Of a stretch of DNA of 64,000 bases, positions 59,807 through 64,000 are shown one piece after another. A program made the position numbers and the translations under genes. The stretch is taken from positions 186,001-250,000 of the forward strand of contig NZ_JAGPXL010000001.1 of assembly GCF_018070565.1 (NCBI RefSeq), in the 5' to 3' direction. Origin of the DNA: Streptomyces sp. B93 (GTDB lineage Bacteria > Actinomycetota > Actinomycetes > Streptomycetales > Streptomycetaceae). The notes beneath the pieces are model-generated. The model had not been told where the DNA came from, made no database searches, and worked only from the letters and a program-made list of their open reading frames with translations. Each line of letters opens with the position of its first letter. The first letter of the stretch is position 1.

Positions 59807-60538
59807 CTATCCTAGGGCGATTCCGAACAGGCTGCCCAGGGCGTACGTCACACCGGCCGCCGCACCGCCCAGCGCCAGCTGCCGCAGTCCGCTGAACCAC
59901 CAGCTCCGCGCGGTCACCTTGGCCACGACGGCACCGCAGGCGAACAGCCCGATCAGCGCGACCAGCACGGCGGGCCACAGCGCACTCGCCCCGAGCAGGT
60001 ACGGCAGTACGGGCAGCAGGGCGCCCAGCGCGAAGGCGCCGAAGCTGGACACCGCGGCGACCAGGGGCGAGGGCAGGTCGCCGGGGTCGATGCCCAGTTC
60101 CTCACGGGCGTGGATCTCCAGCGCCTGCTCCGGGTCGCGGGAGAGCTGCCGGGCCACCTCCCCCGCCAGGCCGGGCTCCACCCCGCGGGCCACGTACAGC
60201 GCGGCCAGCTCGGCCTCCTCGTCCTTGGGGTGCTTGCGCAGCTCCCGCCGCTCCACGTCCAGCTCGGCCTCGACCAGCTCGCGCTGGGAGGCGACCGAGG
60301 TGTACTCGCCGGCGGCCATCGAGAAGGCGCCGGCGGCGAGCCCGGCGAGCCCGGTCAGCACGATGGTCTGCTGACCGACCGAGCCACCGGCGACGCCGGT
60401 CATCAGCGCGAGGTTGGACACCAGACCGTCCATCGCGCCGAAGACGGCGGGGCGCAGCCAGCCGCCGTTGACGTCCCGGTGCGTGTGGTTGTCGCGGTGT
60501 GCCTCGTGCAGCGCCGCCTCGGTCTCGATGATGGCCAT
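59807..60538 (-). CDS. VIT1/CCC1-family iron or manganese transporter
   Basis: 243-residue membrane protein of the VIT1/CCC1 family, which moves Fe2+ or Mn2+ out of the cytosol. Features are the opening RDVNGGWLRPAVFGAMDGLVSN, helix 2 GAFSMAAGEYTSVASQRELVEAE, an approximately 70-residue cytoplasmic helical metal-binding loop with regularly spaced Glu, and three later helices. The first helix holds the conserved Asp-Gly (AMDGLVSN). Start ATG 60538 with GGGGGG upstream. It runs toward gltB but is separated by 398 bp. Confidence 0.9.
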   Translation of the reverse strand: MAIIETEAALHEAHRDNHTHRDVNGGWLRPAVFGAMDGLVSNLALMTGVAGGSVGQQTIVLTGLAGLAAGAFSMAAGEYTSVASQRELVEAELDVERRELRKHPKDEEAELAALYVARGVEPGLAGEVARQLSRDPEQALEIHAREELGIDPGDLPSPLVAAVSSFGAFALGALLPVLPYLLGASALWPAVLVALIGLFACGAVVAKVTARSWWFSGLRQLALGGAAAGVTYALGSLFGIALG

Positions 60539-60689
60539 GCGTTCCCCCCAGGGAGCCTCTTTAGACAGATTCCACTTCTTGACGGCATCAACAGTACGCC
60601 GGGAATTCCCCGCCCGCCAGCAAGGAAAGGCTGCGCTAACCTGCGGTTTTACCGTTCTGCGCTTGTCTGAAGGATCTTCCTCACAGATG

Positions 60690-61175
60690 TCGACCGGGTC
60701 ACAGTGCGGCGCCGACGGCTCGGAGGAATCGCCCGACGGGGACACATCCCCCAGGGCATCGACCGCGTGCGCCCCTCCGGTTCCGGCCCTCCGGGACGCG
60801 GCGGCTCACCCGGGAACTGGACACCCTCGCCGCGCACAACCCGACGACGACGCTCCCCCTCCCCATCGCCCTGAACCAGCCCCAGGAGCCGCTGCGCCTC
60901 GGTCCCTCCGACGACGCGGAGTGGGCGGCGTTCGCGGCGGAGGAACTGCTGCGGGCCGGGGGGACGGCAGGGTGCTCGGCGATCTCGGCCGGGAGCGCCG
61001 CACACGCGCCGCCATCGACCTGACCTGGAACGCCGTGGCCGGTGAGATCGCCGCCGCGGCCGAACGCGCCCCCACGGCCGAGTCCGCCGCGCTCCCGCTG
61101 CGCGCCCGGATCTCCGTCCCGGACGCAGGCGGCGCCTGCGTACTGGCCCGGCTCCCCCACCCCAGCCGCCGGTAG
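60690..61175 (+). pseudogene. frameshifted remnant of an unknown gene
   Basis: Two clearly coding stretches in different frames follow one another. Fragment 1 (about 60780-60957) reads LTRELDTLAAHNPTTTLPLP and LGPSDDAEWAAFAAEELLRA with nearly all third bases G or C. Fragment 2 (about 60964-61175) reads GRERRTRAAIDLTWNAVAGE and ends ARISVPDAGGACVLARLPHP, stop at 61173-61175. They join at a run of six G (60958-60963); one more G would restore a single frame. A further frame change may exist near 60780. Could be a true pseudogene or a sequencing error at the homopolymer. No family recognised. Confidence 0.6.
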
Positions 61176-61263
61176 CCCGCCCGTCCATGACGAACCCAGC
61201 CGCCCCCGCCCACCGGCCTGCGCGTCTTCGTCGCTGGCGGTCCGGCGCCGAGGCCACACGACC

Positions 61264-61293
61264 GAGGGCGCCCGGATCACTCCGGGCGCCCTC
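61264..61293 (-). terminator. lgt terminator
   Basis: Perfect 13-bp arms GAGGGCGCCCGGA (61264-61276) and its complement (61281-61293) around a TCAC loop, 20 bp past the lgt stop. Confidence 0.88.
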
Positions 61294-61312
61294 GACGTCG
61301 TACGACCGCCGG

Positions 61313-62338
61313 TCAGCTCTTCTTCGCCGACCCGGCCTCGTCCTTGGCCTCGTCGTCCTTGGCCTCGTCGTCCTCGGACTCGCCGTCCTCGGACTCGGTG
61401 TCCCCAGTCTTGCTGTCTGCGGGCCCGTCGGCCTCGGTGTCCTGGGCGGCTTCGGCGTCCTTGTCGCCCTCGGCCGCCCCGTCCGCGTCGGTGTCGGCGC
61501 CGTCCTTCGGGCCGTCGTCCGCCGCGCCCGGCTCCACCACCGGCTCCCGCCCCGGCCGCATCCGTGCCGACAGCACGATGTAGAGCACGGCGAGCAGGAA
61601 CACGAACAGCGCGGTCCAGTTGTTCAGGCGCAGCCCGAGGATCTCGTGCGCCTCGTCGACGCGCATGTACTCGATCCAGAAGCGGCCCGCGCAGTACGCG
61701 GCGACGTACAGCGCGAACGCCCGGCCATGGCCCAGCTTGAAGCGGCGGTCGGCCCAGATCACCAGCAGCGCGACGCCGATGCACCACAAGGACTCGTACA
61801 GGAACGTCGGGTGGTAGTACCCGGGCACCCGGCCGTCCGCGGAGGAGGTGATGTGCAGGGCCCACGGCAGGTCCGTCTCCCTGCCGTACAGCTCCTGGTT
61901 GAACCAGTTGCCCCAGCGGCCGATCGCCTGGGCGAAGGCGATACCGGGCGCGACGGCGTCGGCGTACGCGGGCAGCGGGATGCCACGGCGGCGGCAGCCG
62001 ATCCACGCGCCGAGCGCGCCGAAGGCGATCGCGCCCCAGATGCCGAGGCCGCCCTCCCAGATCTTGAAGGCGTCCACCCAGTCACGGCCCTCGCTGAAGT
62101 ACAGCTCGTAGTCCGTGATCACGTGGTAGAGACGGCCGCCGATCAGGCCGAACGGCACCGCCCAGACCGCGATGTCGGCCACGGTGCCGGCCCGCCCGCC
62201 ACGGGCGATCCAGCGCCGGTTGCCGAGCCAGACGGCCACGAAGACGCCGATGATGATGCAGAACGCATATCCGCGCAGCGGGATGGGGCCGAGGTGCAGC
62301 ACTCCGCGCGACGGGCTGGGGATGTAGGCAAGTTCCAT
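61313..62338 (-). CDS. lgt: prolipoprotein diacylglyceryl transferase
   Basis: 341-residue inner-membrane enzyme that attaches diacylglycerol to the lipobox Cys of prolipoproteins, the first step of lipoprotein maturation. Seven helices are expected. The Lgt signature is QAIGRWGNWFNQELYGRETD near residue 138, with LYHVITD and YHPTFLYESLW also conserved. The last about 75 residues form a highly acidic, probably disordered tail (repeats of DEAKD near the end), longer than in E. coli Lgt (291 residues). This is common in Streptomyces. ATG 62338; a strong terminator follows the stop. Confidence 0.95.
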   Translation of the reverse strand: MELAYIPSPSRGVLHLGPIPLRGYAFCIIIGVFVAVWLGNRRWIARGGRAGTVADIAVWAVPFGLIGGRLYHVITDYELYFSEGRDWVDAFKIWEGGLGIWGAIAFGALGAWIGCRRRGIPLPAYADAVAPGIAFAQAIGRWGNWFNQELYGRETDLPWALHITSSADGRVPGYYHPTFLYESLWCIGVALLVIWADRRFKLGHGRAFALYVAAYCAGRFWIEYMRVDEAHEILGLRLNNWTALFVFLLAVLYIVLSARMRPGREPVVEPGAADDGPKDGADTDADGAAEGDKDAEAAQDTEADGPADSKTGDTESEDGESEDDEAKDDEAKDEAGSAKKS

Positions 62339-62411
62339 GGCAAGGTCGACGCTACCCTGCCGGGCCCGCCTGACGGCAGGCGGACCGGCTACGGGTCCAT
62401 AACGGGAACGC

Positions 62412-63188
62412 TCAGTTCTGGTCCGCCTGCTCGACCAGCTCCTTCAGCTTCGCCGGGGTCATCGCGCGGTCCTGGACGATGTTCTTGCCCTGGAAGAGGA
62501 CGGTCGGGGTGCCCGTGAAACCGCCGGCGCGGAAGGCCTGGTTGGACTTGTCGACCCAGCTGTCGTGCGTCCCGTCCTGCACACAGGCGCGGAAGGCGGG
62601 GGTGTCCAGGCCCTCCACCTCGCCCGCCAGCTCGATCAGCCTGCCGGAGTCGGCGAAGGCGTCGTCGGTCTCGGGGGGCTGCTGGTCGTAGAGCACGTCG
62701 TGGTACGCCGTGAAGTGCCCGGCGTCCTGCGCGCAGGCGGCGGCGTTGGCGGCCTGGCGGGAGCCGCTGCCGCCCATGTTGCCGTCGATGATGGTGGCCA
62801 GTCGGTACTCGACCTTCAGCTTTCCGGCGTCGGTCAGCTCATGGATCGTCGAGCGGTAGGCCTGCTCGAAGGACTTGCAGGCCGGGCAGCGGAAGTCCTC
62901 CCAGACGGTGAGCGTCGACCTCGCGCCCTCCTGGCCGACCGGGATGGCCAGGCTGTCCTTGCCCTGGGCGCCGGAGGGCGCCACGACCGGGCCCGCCTTC
63001 TCGCCGCCGTCGTCCTTGCCCGCGTTGGCCGCGATCACGCCGACCACCGCGGCGAGTCCCAGCACGCCGATGACGGTGACGCCCACGATCAGTCCGCGCC
63101 GCCGCTTCTCCGCGCGCTTCTGCTTCTCACGCTCGACCGCCAGCCGCTCCCGGGCGGTCCGCTTTCCCTCACGGTTCTTCTCGCTCAC
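62412..63188 (-). CDS. membrane-anchored DsbA-like thioredoxin
   Basis: 258 residues. A basic cytoplasmic tail with many Lys/Arg/Glu (about residues 1-32) is followed by one hydrophobic helix (about 33-53) that anchors an extracytoplasmic DsbA-fold domain. The redox active site is WEDFRCPACKSFEQ near residue 101 (CPAC), and the cis-Pro loop is TGTPTVLF near residue 233. It should oxidise or isomerise disulfides in exported proteins. GTG 63188 is the start (SEKNREGKRTARER follows). It lies between trpA and lgt on the same strand, after a likely trpA terminator. Confidence 0.88.
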   Translation of the reverse strand: MSEKNREGKRTARERLAVEREKQKRAEKRRRGLIVGVTVIGVLGLAAVVGVIAANAGKDDGGEKAGPVVAPSGAQGKDSLAIPVGQEGARSTLTVWEDFRCPACKSFEQAYRSTIHELTDAGKLKVEYRLATIIDGNMGGSGSRQAANAAACAQDAGHFTAYHDVLYDQQPPETDDAFADSGRLIELAGEVEGLDTPAFRACVQDGTHDSWVDKSNQAFRAGGFTGTPTVLFQGKNIVQDRAMTPAKLKELVEQADQN

Positions 63189-63203
63189 ACCCCGCAGAAC
63201 GAA

Positions 63204-63230
63204 CCGGAGAGGCGCAGCGCGCCTCCCCGG
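63204..63230 (-). terminator. probable trpA terminator
   Basis: CCGG-GAGGCGC arms (63204-63214) pair with GCGCCTC-CCGG (63218-63230) with one mismatch and an AGC loop. Located between trpA and the DsbA-like gene. Confidence 0.6.
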
Positions 63231-63276
63231 TCCCAGGTCCACCCGTTCGAGCGACCCCCGGCGAAGGGCCGCCCCG

Positions 63277-64000
63277 CTAGGCCTGTGCGCGCACGCCCTC
63301 GGCCAGCTCGCCCGCGAGCGCGCGCACGGCCTCGAGCCCGGCCGCGTGGTCGGGGGCGTCCAGCATCCGCTTGACGAAGGCCGACCCGACGATCACGCCG
63401 TCGGCGAAGCCCGCGACCTCGGCGGCCTGGGTGGCGTTCGAGACGCCGAGCCCGACGCAGACGGGCAGCGCGGTCCCGGTCGCGCGGGTGCGTTCGACCA
63501 GGTCGTGGGCCTGTGCGCCGACCGACTCGCGGGTGCCGGTGACGCCCATCAGGGAGGCGGCGTAGACGAACCCGCTGCCCGCGGCGGTGATCTCGGCGAG
63601 CCGCGCGTCCTTGCTGCTGGGCGCGACCACGAACACCGTGGCGAGCTGGTGCTTCTCGGCGTGCTCGCGCCACAGCGCCGACTCCTGCACCGGCAGGTCG
63701 GGCAGGATGCACCCGGCCCCGCCCGCCTCGGCCAGTTCGGCGGTGAACCGCTCGACGCCGTAGCGGTCGATGGGGTTCCAGTACGTCATCACGAGCACCG
63801 GCTTCCCGGTCGCCTCGTACGCCTCGCGCACCGTGCGCATCACGTCGGCGATCTTCACACCGCCGCGCAGGGCGATGTCGTCGGCGGTCTGGATGACCGG
63901 GCCGTCGAGCACCGGGTCGCTGTGCGGCAGCCCGACCTCGACGACGTCGGCGCCGCCGTCGAACGCGGCCTTGACCGCCTCGATGCCGCCGTCCACGGTC
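63277..64000 (-). CDS. trpA: tryptophan synthase alpha subunit (5' end cut by window edge)
   Basis: The 241 visible residues cover the C-terminal nine tenths of TrpA, which splits indole-3-glycerol phosphate to indole and glyceraldehyde 3-phosphate. The catalytic Glu is in VEVGLPHSDPVLDGPVIQ (Glu of VEVG) and the catalytic Asp in the same stretch (VLDG). TYWNPIDRYG and CILPDLPVQE are conserved, and GLGVSNATQAAEVAGFADGV with IVGSAFVK forms the phosphate site. The first about 25-30 residues, including the start codon, lie beyond position 64000. trpB and the rest of the trp operon should follow outside the window. Confidence 0.96.
   Translation of the reverse strand, partial: TVDGGIEAVKAAFDGGADVVEVGLPHSDPVLDGPVIQTADDIALRGGVKIADVMRTVREAYEATGKPVLVMTYWNPIDRYGVERFTAELAEAGGAGCILPDLPVQESALWREHAEKHQLATVFVVAPSSKDARLAEITAAGSGFVYAASLMGVTGTRESVGAQAHDLVERTRATGTALPVCVGLGVSNATQAAEVAGFADGVIVGSAFVKRMLDAPDHAAGLEAVRALAGELAEGVRAQA

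Larger units (their letters stand above)
60539..61312. other. intergenic region with a decayed gene
   Basis: 774 bp between VIT1 and lgt. The left 150 bp should hold the VIT1 promoter. From about 60690 to 61175 lies a frameshifted coding remnant on the plus strand, and at 61264-61293 the lgt terminator. Confidence 0.7.

Overview
The window is high-GC actinobacterial chromosome, almost certainly Streptomyces. Third codon positions are nearly all G or C, many genes start with GTG and sit behind purine-rich ribosome sites, and the gene set and order (coaE, PAC2 protein, rpsA; polA; a livKHMGF-type ABC operon; pdtaR; pyk; chorismate mutase; rhomboid; chitosanase; gltD-gltB; VIT1; lgt; dsbA; trpA) look like the conserved core of a Streptomyces chromosome. 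No phage, IS element, CRISPR array or biosynthetic megacluster is present. Both ends cut a gene: a proline iminopeptidase loses its 3' end at the left edge and trpA loses its 5' end at the right edge.

Layout. 1-12.7 kb: hydrolase, family-5 uracil-DNA glycosylase, S4 RNA-binding protein, DoxX protein, methyltransferase, TPR protein, coaE, PAC2 protein, rpsA with a clear promoter and terminator, a second methyltransferase, hrpB with an unusual internal low-complexity insert, a DUF3068-type protein and a 44-residue membrane microprotein. 12.8-21.9 kb: secreted lytic transglycosylase, polA (tandem repeats on both sides), FdhF/YdeP molybdoenzyme, hotdog thioesterase, and two small envelope proteins. 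22.1-28.7 kb: a five-gene branched-chain amino acid ABC importer, a near-perfect shared terminator, and the ANTAR antiterminator regulator pdtaR. 28.8-40.3 kb: tRNA-Leu(CAA) followed by a free-standing LAGLIDADG protein wedged against pyk, then a SIMPL protein, a Tat-exported 5'-nucleotidase, an orphan SidA-type N-monooxygenase, pepN, a receiver-domain protein, chorismate mutase and a zinc peptidase.

40.4-50.5 kb is the most notable region: an eleven-gene block matching the KstR2 regulon of mycobacteria for catabolism of steroid rings C and D (the HIP pathway). It has two SDRs, echA20, ipdA, ipdB, ipdC, fadA6, kstR2, ipdF and two acyl-CoA dehydrogenases. The genes form four transcription units that diverge from two intergenic regions. 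Each of those regions carries one copy of nearly the same 14-bp palindrome (13 of 14 bases identical), close to the published KstR2 operator. fadD3 and the ring A/B genes are absent from the window, so the block would depend on genes elsewhere or on a partly degraded steroid as input.

50.5-64 kb returns to core genes: VWA protein, rhomboid protease, GH46 chitosanase, gltD-gltB with a 400-bp upstream region holding palindromes, a VIT1-family transporter, a frameshifted gene remnant, lgt, a DsbA-like thioredoxin and trpA. Gene identities are read from translated sequence and remembered family motifs; no database search was run.
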